A stretch of DNA of 29,935 bases, taken from the NCBI GenBank assembly GCA_027008345.1, contig JALTBU010000077.1, forward strand, positions 1 to 29,935. The letters are read 5' to 3'. Source of the stretch: Nautiliaceae bacterium. GTDB taxonomy: Bacteria; Campylobacterota; Campylobacteria; Campylobacterales; Nautiliaceae. Each line of letters opens with the position of its first letter. Positions within the stretch are counted from its first letter, which is position 1. Positions 9,151-16,365 of the stretch are shown here, piece by piece. The notes under the pieces were generated by a model. It worked only from the letters and a program-made list of their open reading frames with translations, was not told the DNA's origin and ran no database searches. Position numbers and translations under genes: made by a program.

Positions 9151-9687
9151 TTATTTAGCTTTTACTACCCCAACTACCGGAATAGAAGGATTTAGATAAC
9201 ACTCAACACCTTCTGGCATTTGAATGTCTCTTATTAACACATTATCACCAACATCAAGGTTGCTGATATCGATTTCAAAGAAATCAGGAAGATTTTCAGG
9301 AGTTGATTTTACTTTAATTCTTCTTCTGTGAAATACCAATACACCTTTATTTTTAAGTCCTATTGGTGTACCTTTTACTTTGATTGGAACATAAAAATAT
9401 TGTTTAATTCCATCCTGAGCCATAAGTAAATCTACATGTAAAATATCACCTGTCACAGGGTCTTTTTGATATTCCTGAACAACAACTTTATATTCTTTAT
9501 CGCCTACTTTTACAGGGAATATTAAATGTTCTTTATTTTTCATATATTTAATAAAGTCACCTTTTTTGAATGCTGCATTTACATTTTCTTGATTTTTACC
9601 GTAAATGTTTGCAATCAGATAACCATCCCTTCTAAGCTTTTTAGTAGCTGATTTTGAGGTACTCTCTCTGATTATTCCTTCTAACAT
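9151..9687 (-). CDS. rplY: 50S ribosomal protein L25/general stress protein Ctc
   Basis: 178 aa two-domain L25 of the Ctc/TL5 type, which binds 5S rRNA in the large subunit. The N-terminal domain has the typical KSATKKLRRDGYLIANIYGK and HLIFPVKVGDKEYKVVVQEYQ; the C-terminal beta domain ends with NLPDFFEIDISNLDVGDNV and MPEGVECYLNP. It is the first gene of the long operon ending in fliH: a clear -10 (9717-9722) and a strong ribosome site (AAAGGAGAG) lie upstream. Confidence 0.96.
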   Translation of the reverse strand: MLEGIIRESTSKSATKKLRRDGYLIANIYGKNQENVNAAFKKGDFIKYMKNKEHLIFPVKVGDKEYKVVVQEYQKDPVTGDILHVDLLMAQDGIKQYFYVPIKVKGTPIGLKNKGVLVFHRRRIKVKSTPENLPDFFEIDISNLDVGDNVLIRDIQMPEGVECYLNPSIPVVGVVKAK

Positions 9688-9716
9688 TGTCTCTCCTTTA
9701 AATTTTTGGAATTGAA

Positions 9717-9722
9717 ATTATA
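9717..9722 (-). promoter_or_regulatory. -10 box of the rplY operon promoter
   Basis: Minus strand reads GGTATAATTTC with TATAAT at 9722-9717, about 30 bp before the rplY start and within a 70-bp gap. There is no good -35 at standard spacing, but T-rich runs lie upstream, as is usual for sigma-70 promoters in Campylobacterota. Confidence 0.7.
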
Positions 9723-9757
9723 CCAAAAAAGTCAAATAAGCAAAATTAATATATTTG

Positions 9758-10885
9758 CTAATGTACATTTTTAATAGGTATTTTACTATCATTATTATTA
9801 TCACTTATACCTGCGGCTCTTTTTTCTTGTCTAAGTTTCAAAATAAAATCATCTTTACTTGTAGCATACTCTATTGCAGTTTTTTCATCTACAATACCTT
9901 TTAAAACCAAATCAACAAGATGTTGATCAAAACTTTGTGTACCATATATTTTTTTCCCATCTTCTAATGCATCTTTAATTTCATTGTCCCTATTTTGCAA
10001 AATAAGCTCTTTAATTCTTGGAGTTTTTATCATAATCTCCATAGCAGCAGTTCTTTTACCATCAACAGTTGGGACCAGTCTTTGAGAAATAATTCCTTCA
10101 AGTACCGAAGCTAGCACAAGTCTTATTCTTGGCTGTTCATCAGGAGGGAAAATTCCAATAATTCTATTTAATGTCTCTTTTGCATCAAGTGTATGTAATG
10201 TTGAAAATACAAGATGGCCTGTTTCAGCGGCATGAAGTGCAATTTCCATAGTTTCTCTGTCTCTCATTTCACCTACAAGTATAATATCAGGGTCTTCCCT
10301 GAGTGCGGCACGAAGAGCTCTTGAAAAACTTAATGTATCTTCTCCCAAGCTTCTTTGATTAATAAGTGATTTTTTATCTTTATGAACAAATTCAACCGGA
10401 TCTTCGATTGTAATTATATGTTTTGCTTTTGTCTCATTTATTTCATTAATCATAGAAGCAAGTGTCGTTGACTTACCACTTCCAGTAACCCCGGTAACCA
10501 GCACAAGTCCTCTTTCTATTTGGGTAAATTTTCTAATTGCGGGAGGATATCCCATCTCTTCAATTGTAGGGATTTTAATAGGAATTACCCTCATAACTAT
10601 TGAAGGTCCGTCAATCTGGAAAAAAGCGTTTGCCCTGAATCTGTAATTTTCATCAAGTTTATAAGAAAAGTCAATTTCTTTTTTTTGAACAAGTTCTTCA
10701 AATCTGCTTCTTAAAAGTTCTTTTAAAAGATTAACTACTCCTTCTCTTGTCTGTTTTGGAGCTTCTACTTTATACAAAACACCGTTTATTCTAATTCTTA
10801 TACCATTACCAGCTTTTATATGTAAATCACTCCCGCCTTTTTTTATAAGAGTGTATAAATACTGGTTTAATTCTTCTCTAACCAA
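9758..10885 (-). CDS. pilT: Type IV pilus retraction ATPase PilT
   Basis: 375 aa secretion-superfamily hexameric ATPase that powers pilus retraction and twitching. Visible are the N-terminal PAS-like domain start (LYTLIKKGGSDLHIKAG), Walker A TGVTGSGKST (K138), the Asp box, Walker B LREDPDIILVGEMRD, the His box GHLVFSTLHT, and a C-terminal ELILQNRDNEI segment equivalent to the AIRNLIRE region needed for retraction. It lies 2 bp after tal and has no other pilus gene beside it in this window, so its partners must be elsewhere. Confidence 0.94.
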   Translation of the reverse strand: MVREELNQYLYTLIKKGGSDLHIKAGNGIRIRINGVLYKVEAPKQTREGVVNLLKELLRSRFEELVQKKEIDFSYKLDENYRFRANAFFQIDGPSIVMRVIPIKIPTIEEMGYPPAIRKFTQIERGLVLVTGVTGSGKSTTLASMINEINETKAKHIITIEDPVEFVHKDKKSLINQRSLGEDTLSFSRALRAALREDPDIILVGEMRDRETMEIALHAAETGHLVFSTLHTLDAKETLNRIIGIFPPDEQPRIRLVLASVLEGIISQRLVPTVDGKRTAAMEIMIKTPRIKELILQNRDNEIKDALEDGKKIYGTQSFDQHLVDLVLKGIVDEKTAIEYATSKDDFILKLRQEKRAAGISDNNNDSKIPIKNVH

Positions 10886-10887
10886 AA

Positions 10888-11838
10888 TTATCCTTTAATA
10901 GATTTCAACATATTCTCAAAAGCTTCTTCAAATGCTTTAACACCTTCATCAAAAAGCTCTTGATAAACTTTTTGAAGTGAAATACCACTTGGAGTTAAAA
11001 AGCTGAAAAATGCATCGATATGTTTTGTTTGAAAATGAAATGAATCTTCAATTTCTTTATCTTTAATTTCTTCTATAACATCAAGAGGCAATGTCAATAC
11101 ACTATGAGGAAGATAAAGGTTTTGAACATAATAATCTTTTGGTAGATAATCCTGCTTTACACCAGTCGAAGCAAAAAGTGTTCTTATGTTTGATAACCCC
11201 TGTTCTTCTATTTGATTATAAATTTTAATAGCATTAAAAAAACCAACCCTATCTTTTGCAAGATTTTGCATAGCAAGTACCGGATTTAATTTTCTGTCAA
11301 ATCTGCTAACAAATACTGAAATAACGCCGTCTATTGTTCTTGGCCCTTTATTTATAGCTTCAAGTGCTCTCATAGCCTGATTAGGGGAAAATACAAGAGT
11401 AGCATTTATATTTATACCTCTTTTTGCAAGTTCCTCCATTGCTTTATATCCAGCTTCATTTGCAGGAATTTTTATCATTACATTATCTCTTTGTATTTTA
11501 TCAACAAGTCTTAGGGCCTCATCAATTGTCCCTTTTGCATCATTTATAAGCCTTGGGTCAACTTCAATACTCGCATATCCATCTTCTCCCTCATCATATA
11601 AAGGTTCTAATATATCGCATGCCTTTTGTATATCCTTTACAGCGATTTCTTCATATACCTCTTTTGGATTTTTACCTTTAAGTTTTTCAAGATCTTCTTT
11701 GTAAACATCTTTTTTGAGTGCATTCGCAAAAATTGCAGGATTACTTGTAAGTCCATTTACAAGTCCATTTTCTACCCATTCTTTAAAAGTAGTATCAAGA
11801 AATTCTCTATCAAGATAATCAACCCATATACTTGTCAT
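10888..11838 (-). CDS. tal: Transaldolase
   Basis: 316 aa class I aldolase-fold enzyme of the non-oxidative pentose phosphate pathway, moving a dihydroxyacetone unit from sedoheptulose 7-phosphate to glyceraldehyde 3-phosphate. Visible are the N-terminal IWVDYLDREFL, the GLTSNPAIFANAL motif (about residues 29-41), the Schiff-base lysine in NVMIKIPAN (K123), NATLVFSPNQA, and TLFASTGVKQDYLPKDYY. Located between serB (31-bp gap) and pilT (2-bp gap). Confidence 0.95.
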   Translation of the reverse strand: MTSIWVDYLDREFLDTTFKEWVENGLVNGLTSNPAIFANALKKDVYKEDLEKLKGKNPKEVYEEIAVKDIQKACDILEPLYDEGEDGYASIEVDPRLINDAKGTIDEALRLVDKIQRDNVMIKIPANEAGYKAMEELAKRGININATLVFSPNQAMRALEAINKGPRTIDGVISVFVSRFDRKLNPVLAMQNLAKDRVGFFNAIKIYNQIEEQGLSNIRTLFASTGVKQDYLPKDYYVQNLYLPHSVLTLPLDVIEEIKDKEIEDSFHFQTKHIDAFFSFLTPSGISLQKVYQELFDEGVKAFEEAFENMLKSIKG

Positions 11839-11869
11839 ATTTCACCTTTTTTTAACTTATTATATCAAA

Positions 11870-12490
11870 TTAAATATACATTAATACTTTTGTTAAATCT
11901 TTTTCATCTATAATATAATCAGCAGCTTTTTTTAAAACATCTTTGGCACAAAAAGCTATTTTTTTATCAGCATATTCAAACATACTCAAATCATTGGCAC
12001 CATCTCCAACAACAAGCGTATTTTGCTTATCAATTCCTAATATTGCTTGAATTCTTTTTATCATATCCCCTTTTGAGTGAGAAAACATCATATCTCCGCC
12101 AACAAGACCGGTTAAAATCCCGTTTTTAGAATGTAAAACATTCGCAAAATCCGCATCAAAACCAAGAACTTCTCTTGCATAAGATGTCGCATTTCTAAAT
12201 CCGCCACTAAATACCAATACTTTATATCCCTCTTTTTTAAGGGCTTTAATTGTCTCTTCTGCCCCTGGCATATATGGCAAATTATGACATATTTCATTCA
12301 CTTTTTTTTCTTCTAAACCTTCTAGGAGTTTAACTCTCATTATTAAACTTTCAAAAAAATCAAGCTCTCCTCTCATTGCCATTTCGGTAATTGAAGCAAC
12401 TTTATCTTTAAGACCGAGAGGTTCAGCTAAAAAATCTATGGTCTCACCATCCATTAATGTAGAATCAAAATCAAATACGGCAAGTTTCAT
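11870..12490 (-). CDS. serB: Phosphoserine phosphatase
   Basis: 206 aa HAD-type phosphatase catalysing the last step of serine synthesis. Motif I is VFDFDSTLMDGET (D7 nucleophile, D9 acid/base), followed by the Glu of the substrate pocket in the same segment; motif II is VFSGGFRNA, the motif III Lys is in HSKGDMIKRI, and motif IV is VVGDGANDLSMFEYA. The protein lacks the N-terminal ACT-like extension of longer SerB forms. It is the first gene of a serB-tal-pilT unit, divergent from tatA. Confidence 0.93.
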   Translation of the reverse strand: MKLAVFDFDSTLMDGETIDFLAEPLGLKDKVASITEMAMRGELDFFESLIMRVKLLEGLEEKKVNEICHNLPYMPGAEETIKALKKEGYKVLVFSGGFRNATSYAREVLGFDADFANVLHSKNGILTGLVGGDMMFSHSKGDMIKRIQAILGIDKQNTLVVGDGANDLSMFEYADKKIAFCAKDVLKKAADYIIDEKDLTKVLMYI

Positions 12491-12518
12491 TATTTTCCTT
12501 TATCACTTTTTTTCCAAA

Positions 12519-12524
12519 ATTTTA
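12519..12524 (-). promoter_or_regulatory. Candidate -10 box for serB
   Basis: Minus strand reads GATAAAATTTTGG with TAAAAT at 12524-12519, about 29 bp before the serB start codon; an AAAGGA ribosome site follows. It sits in an 81-bp divergent gap shared with the tatA promoter. Confidence 0.5.
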
Positions 12525-12545
12525 TCAAACTTTTAAAATTTATGC

Positions 12546-12551
12546 TAAAAT
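12546..12551 (+). promoter_or_regulatory. Candidate -10 box for tatA
   Basis: The sequence TATGCTAAAATTC has TAAAAT at 12546-12551, preceded by TATG resembling an extended -10. The tatA ATG at 12572 follows an AAGGA ribosome site at 12561-12565. A longer open frame could start at 12542, but that start would overlap the -10 and has no ribosome site. Confidence 0.5.
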
Positions 12552-12571
12552 TCTCTAAAAAAGGATTCATT

Positions 12572-12796
12572 ATGGGTGTTAGTACATGGCAAATTATAGT
12601 TATTTTAGTAGTGGTACTGCTGTTATTTGGAGGTAAAAAAATACCTGAACTTGCACAAGGACTTGGAAAAGGTATTAAAAACTTTAAAGACGCCGTAAAA
12701 GAAGGTGAAGAGGCTGATGTAAAACCAACTGAAAAAATAGAAGAAAACAAAACTGAAACTACTCAGACTACAGAAAAAAAAGATATAAATGCTTGA
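12572..12796 (+). CDS. tatA: Sec-independent translocase subunit TatA
   Basis: 74 aa, the pore-forming component of the twin-arginine translocase. The start MGVSTWQIIVILVVVLLLFG has the typical short N-terminus and single membrane helix, followed by the hinge FGGKKIPELAQGLGKGIKNF, an amphipathic helix, and an acidic Lys/Glu-rich tail. I chose ATG 12572 rather than 12542 because only the former has a ribosome site (AAGGA at 12561-12565) and because TatA proteins start just before the membrane helix. It overlaps tatC by 8 bp. TatB is not seen nearby. Confidence 0.93.
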   Translation: MGVSTWQIIVILVVVLLLFGGKKIPELAQGLGKGIKNFKDAVKEGEEADVKPTEKIEENKTETTQTTEKKDINA

Positions 12797-13538
12797 AGAA
12801 ATCAAACCTCATATAGCTGAGCTTCGCTCTCGGCTTATCAAAATAGTAATAATTTATTTTATATTTTTTTTATTGGCTTTTGTGTTTTGGAAAGATATAT
12901 TTGCATGGATGAGCGAACCTTTACTTCAAGCATTAAAACTTGAAAAAAGTTCAAAAATAATTTTTACAGGTCTAGCCGAACCTTTTTTTACAGCTGTAAA
13001 AATTTCACTTTTTGCCGGTTTTTTCTTTTCATTACCATTTATTTTATATCAAGTATGGGCATTTATAGCACCTGGACTTTATGAGCATGAAAAAAAACTT
13101 ATTATCCCATTTGTATTCTGGGGAACAATAATGTTTATAATCGGTGCGGCATTTGCTTATTATATTGTATTTCCAGTTGGCTTTAAAGTTCTTGTAACAT
13201 TTGGCGGTCAGCAATTTACCGCTATGCCAAGAATTAGTGAATATGTAAGTTTTTTTGGCAAACTAATGCTTGGATTTGGTATAGCATTTGAAATGCCTGT
13301 TGTTACATATTTCCTTGCAAAACTTGGCCTTGTTACAGATAAAACATTAAAAGATTTTTCAAGATATGCAATTGTAGTTATTTTTATACTTGCTGCAGTT
13401 TTAACACCTCCTGATTTGTTTAGCCAGCTTGCAATGGCTGCACCTCTTCTTATCTTGTATGGTGTTTCAATTATAATAGCTAAAATGGTTAATCCAGAAA
13501 AAGAAAATAAATCCTCTACAAAAGAAAAAGAAGAATAA
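12789..13538 (+). CDS. tatC: Sec-independent translocase subunit TatC
   Basis: 249 aa polytopic core and signal-peptide receptor of the Tat system. Signatures: MLEEIKPHIAELRSRLIK at the N-terminus (the H-x-x-ELRxRL motif), six hydrophobic segments, the cytoplasmic loop with APGLYEHEKKLI containing the conserved Glu for the twin-arginine site, and PVVTYFLAKLGLV later. The last codons form one arm of a perfect 11-bp hairpin. It is translationally coupled to tatA. Confidence 0.96.
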   Translation: MLEEIKPHIAELRSRLIKIVIIYFIFFLLAFVFWKDIFAWMSEPLLQALKLEKSSKIIFTGLAEPFFTAVKISLFAGFFFSLPFILYQVWAFIAPGLYEHEKKLIIPFVFWGTIMFIIGAAFAYYIVFPVGFKVLVTFGGQQFTAMPRISEYVSFFGKLMLGFGIAFEMPVVTYFLAKLGLVTDKTLKDFSRYAIVVIFILAAVLTPPDLFSQLAMAAPLLILYGVSIIIAKMVNPEKENKSSTKEKEE

Positions 13539-13550
13539 CTTCTTCTTTTT
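13525..13550 (+). terminator. Hairpin at the end of tatC
   Basis: AAAAAGAAGAA (13525-13535) pairs perfectly with TTCTTCTTTTT (13540-13550) around a 4-base loop TAAC; the tatC stop codon is in the loop. Five U residues end the 3' arm, followed by an AT-rich stretch, so it could act as an intrinsic terminator, though the stem is AT-rich and therefore weak. Confidence 0.5.
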
Positions 13551-13590
13551 TATATTTTACATTAAATAAAAAAATTTTAAATTTTATTAC

Positions 13591-13609
13591 TTTAGTCATA
13601 TTGACTAAA
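13591..13609. promoter_or_regulatory. Operator-like palindrome upstream of the DUF505-like gene
   Basis: TTTAGTCA-TAT-TGACTAAA is a perfect 8-3-8 inverted repeat. Its centre (13600) is about 24 bp upstream of the candidate -10 TAAAAT at 13624-13629, so it covers the -35 position. This layout is typical of a binding site for a dimeric repressor, or of an activator that replaces the -35. The regulator is unknown. Confidence 0.5.
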
Positions 13610-13623
13610 TATTTTTTATATGG

Positions 13624-13629
13624 TAAAAT
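13624..13629 (+). promoter_or_regulatory. Candidate -10 box of the DUF505-like gene
   Basis: TATGGTAAAATTTT with TAAAAT at 13624-13629, followed by a leader of about 20 nt and a near-perfect ribosome site AGGAGGG at 13645-13651, 4 bp before ATG. Confidence 0.5.
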
Positions 13630-13655
13630 TTTAAAAAAATAAACAGGAGGGACTA

Positions 13656-15512
13656 ATGGTAATAAAAAAAGAAGCCGCAAAAATAATTTTAGAATTATTA
13701 AACAGCGATACAAAAACCATTAAAACAGAAGCATTAAACAATGAAGCAGTAGAAGAGCTTAATCTTGCAGGAGTTATCAGATTTCCAATGCCAGCTGTTG
13801 CAGAATTTACATATGGAGGAAGCATTGTAGCAGATGTTCTAACCAGAGTAAAAGACAAAATTGAAAACATTGACGAATGGAAAGACAATTTCAAATGGGT
13901 GAGCAGTGAAGTTATAGCTATGATTGATGCAGCTGTAAAAAATAAAAACAAAACTACAAAAATTTCAAATCCTGAACTTGAAAAAAGAGGATTTGCCGAA
14001 AACGGAGAACTCACACAAGAAGCAATTGATTTATATGAAGCATATAAAATCATAGAACCAGAACTTGTAATTGACGCTGAACTTGCAAACTACATCAGAA
14101 AATCTCCAATGGGACCGACAGATGCGCATTATTTACCTATTGAAGGAAATAATAAAGATTTACTTGAAGCTATGAGACTTATAGCTTATTCAATACCAAA
14201 CGGAGAATTTTTTACATTCACAGAACTTGGTCAGGCTGTAAAAGAAACTTTAACTTATGGTGGATGGGCAGTAGAAGGAAGTGCTCTTGATTTATCAATC
14301 CTTGAAGATATAGCAAAAGTTGCTGATGGAGAAGAAATAGACCTTGATGCACTTGTAAACCTTGAAACATTAGGTTATGTTCAAGATATCGATAAATTGA
14401 CAAAAGCAGGTGAAAAAGCGCTTGAAGTTTACAGAATTTATAAAGACAGAACTGATAAACCTCTTAAAACTTTTGCAATTGAACAAGAAGAAATTGAAAC
14501 ACTAAAAACTATCAAAAAAATCTGGGATGAAAAAGTTCCTGAAAACCCTGAGGAAACACCAACATTTGATGAAATTAAAGCAGAATTAATTGAAAGAAAA
14601 GTAAGAGAATATAAAAAACTTCTTGAAAAATTCGGAAGAAGACTTGATGAGATGCCTAAGAAAAAACAAGAGATTGCTAAAAAATTCCAAGACTTACAAG
14701 ATAAGAAAAAATGGTTTGATGAAAACTTTGATTTAAGAGAATATTTATACTCTCTTGAAGCATTTGGATTAATCAGTGAAGGTGTTGATGATAAAGGAAA
14801 AGCAGTATATTTTGTGACACCTGATGGTGAAAAAGTTATTGAAGACCAAAACTATGATGAAAGAGCAATTCATAGCTGGTCAGTTAAAACACTTGCTATA
14901 TCAAACAAAATATTCAGCGCACCAAATAGAGAGTGGGTTGAAGAAGCAAGAAAAGAGAGAATACTTGGAACATATGAACCAAGCAAATCAGGTTTACTTT
15001 ATGAAGAAATTGCAACACATGAAAAACTTCCTTTTATGACAAGATATGAAATGGATATTTTCAAAATGATTCCTGATAGAGGAATAGCATGTGAAGATAT
15101 TCTTGAAGGAAAAAATGAAGATGAAAAAAGACAAATTCTTGAAGCAGTAGACAAGCTTGAAGCAAAAGGATTTTTAGAAGTACTTCCTGATGGACATATT
15201 GTCGAAACTGAATATGGGAAAATGATGGATGAAGCTATGAGCGGAGTTCCTGAAGGATTTGGTGCACCTATTAATCCTACAATATATAGAGTAGTAAAAG
15301 CAATTGCTGATACTGGAAGTATGTATGTAAAAGAAAATAAAATAAGAATTCTTCCTGAGAATATTAAAAAAGCCATTAAAAAATCAGGGCTTACAAAAGA
15401 GGAATTTGACAAAGCATATATTGCAGCAAGAGAAGCTAAATACCTTGGAAGAAACAGCGTAAACGAAGCTGGTCTTATGATGCTTAAAGCTGTTGAGGCA
15501 TTAAATAACTAA
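13656..15512 (+). CDS. DUF505-like protein of unknown function
   Basis: 618 aa, no membrane segment and no signal peptide, Lys/Glu-rich. I believe it belongs to DUF505, a family known to me from thermophilic and hydrogen- or sulfur-metabolising bacteria and archaea; the match is by memory of the pattern, not by a search. The protein looks built from repeated winged-helix-like units ending in a phrase such as LETLGYVQDIDKLTKAGEKAL, LEAFGLISEG...VTPDGEKVIED, LEAKGFLEVLPDGHIVETEYGKMM, and near the N-terminus KRGFAENGELTQEAIDLYEAY. Each has a helix, a 'G-(F/Y/L)-hydrophobic' turn and a hairpin of the form 'x-D-G-x-(L/V)-T'. It is alone, with its own promoter, a strong ribosome site and an operator-like palindrome. 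Its 3' end overlaps the end of the convergent GGDEF gene by 12 bp. Confidence 0.7.
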   Translation: MVIKKEAAKIILELLNSDTKTIKTEALNNEAVEELNLAGVIRFPMPAVAEFTYGGSIVADVLTRVKDKIENIDEWKDNFKWVSSEVIAMIDAAVKNKNKTTKISNPELEKRGFAENGELTQEAIDLYEAYKIIEPELVIDAELANYIRKSPMGPTDAHYLPIEGNNKDLLEAMRLIAYSIPNGEFFTFTELGQAVKETLTYGGWAVEGSALDLSILEDIAKVADGEEIDLDALVNLETLGYVQDIDKLTKAGEKALEVYRIYKDRTDKPLKTFAIEQEEIETLKTIKKIWDEKVPENPEETPTFDEIKAELIERKVREYKKLLEKFGRRLDEMPKKKQEIAKKFQDLQDKKKWFDENFDLREYLYSLEAFGLISEGVDDKGKAVYFVTPDGEKVIEDQNYDERAIHSWSVKTLAISNKIFSAPNREWVEEARKERILGTYEPSKSGLLYEEIATHEKLPFMTRYEMDIFKMIPDRGIACEDILEGKNEDEKRQILEAVDKLEAKGFLEVLPDGHIVETEYGKMMDEAMSGVPEGFGAPINPTIYRVVKAIADTGSMYVKENKIRILPENIKKAIKKSGLTKEEFDKAYIAAREAKYLGRNSVNEAGLMMLKAVEALNN

Positions 15513-16352
15513 TTCGCCTCTTTTCTTTTTTGCTTCATAAAGTTTTTTATCTGCTATTTTTATAACTTCTTTTAATGAATTTGAATCACTCTTATAATGT
15601 GCTCCGCCCATACTCGCACTAAGTTTAATATTATTAATTTTTATAGAATTTATTCTTTCAAAAAGTCTTTGAGCAACTTTTTTTAAAACATCTTTACTCG
15701 TAAAAAGCATTGTAACAAATTCATCTCCTCCATATCTAAATCCATAATCAAGATCCCTTATTGAACTTTTAATAGTAAAACCGACTTTTCTTAATATTTC
15801 ATCACCAATATTATGGCCATAAGTATCATTAATATTTTTAAAATTATCAAGGTCTATAAATAATATACCTATATCATAATCACTGTTTTCATACTTTTCA
15901 ATAAGAAATTCAAAAAATCTTCTGTTATATAAACCTGTAATTTCATCTTTAATAGCCATTTCCGCAAGAAACGTAGCTAAATAATCATAATTAATAATAT
16001 TTTTAAATTTTCCTTCTTCATCTACTACTATAATATAATTAATATTATAAGTTCGCATAAGTTTATAAGCATCAAAAATTGATTCATTCTCTTTTAAAGT
16101 TATAAATTTTTTCGGATATTTATCTATTAATTCCTTTACAGTCATTTCATCCATATGCATTAAAAGAACTTCAATTATATCTTTTGATGTAATTAAATAG
16201 TATGGTTTTTTATTATTTAAAATCATTATAATATCAATATTTTCTTTTTTAAAATATTTAGATATTTCAAATACTTTTAAATTTTTAATATCGTTATATT
16301 CAAAAATTTTATAATGCTTTGCTTTCCAATGACTTAATAATTTAAGTTCCAC
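15501..16352 (-). CDS. CBS-domain diguanylate cyclase (GGDEF)
   Basis: 283 aa from GTG 16352. Two CBS motifs (residues about 25-65 and 70-130) form a probable ligand-sensing Bateman module, followed by a GGDEF domain that makes cyclic di-GMP: DEITGLYNRRFF at the domain start, LFIDLDNFKNINDTYGHNIGDE, and RYGGDEF (GGDEF at about 208-212). An RxxD motif (RDLD) lies exactly five residues before GGDEF, the classical inhibitory I-site, so product feedback is expected. The frame can be extended to 16421, but that would run back into the CDF gene; GTG 16352 follows AAAAAGGGGAAATT, a good ribosome site, 13 bp after the CDF stop. Last gene of the truD-CDF-GGDEF unit. Confidence 0.9.
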   Translation of the reverse strand: MELKLLSHWKAKHYKIFEYNDIKNLKVFEISKYFKKENIDIIMILNNKKPYYLITSKDIIEVLLMHMDEMTVKELIDKYPKKFITLKENESIFDAYKLMRTYNINYIIVVDEEGKFKNIINYDYLATFLAEMAIKDEITGLYNRRFFEFLIEKYENSDYDIGILFIDLDNFKNINDTYGHNIGDEILRKVGFTIKSSIRDLDYGFRYGGDEFVTMLFTSKDVLKKVAQRLFERINSIKINNIKLSASMGGAHYKSDSNSLKEVIKIADKKLYEAKKKRGELVI

Positions 16353-16365
16353 AATTTCCCCTTTT

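Noticed and set aside
9717..9735. TTGACT just upstream of the rplY TATAAT, looking like a -35 box
   Set aside because: The spacing is only 7 bp, against about 17 bp for a working sigma-70 pair, so it is not a -35 for this -10.
12490..12750. Minus-strand open frame of 86 codons over tatA
   Set aside because: It is antisense to tatA, whose protein sequence is clearly recognisable, and it would abut serB only by chance.
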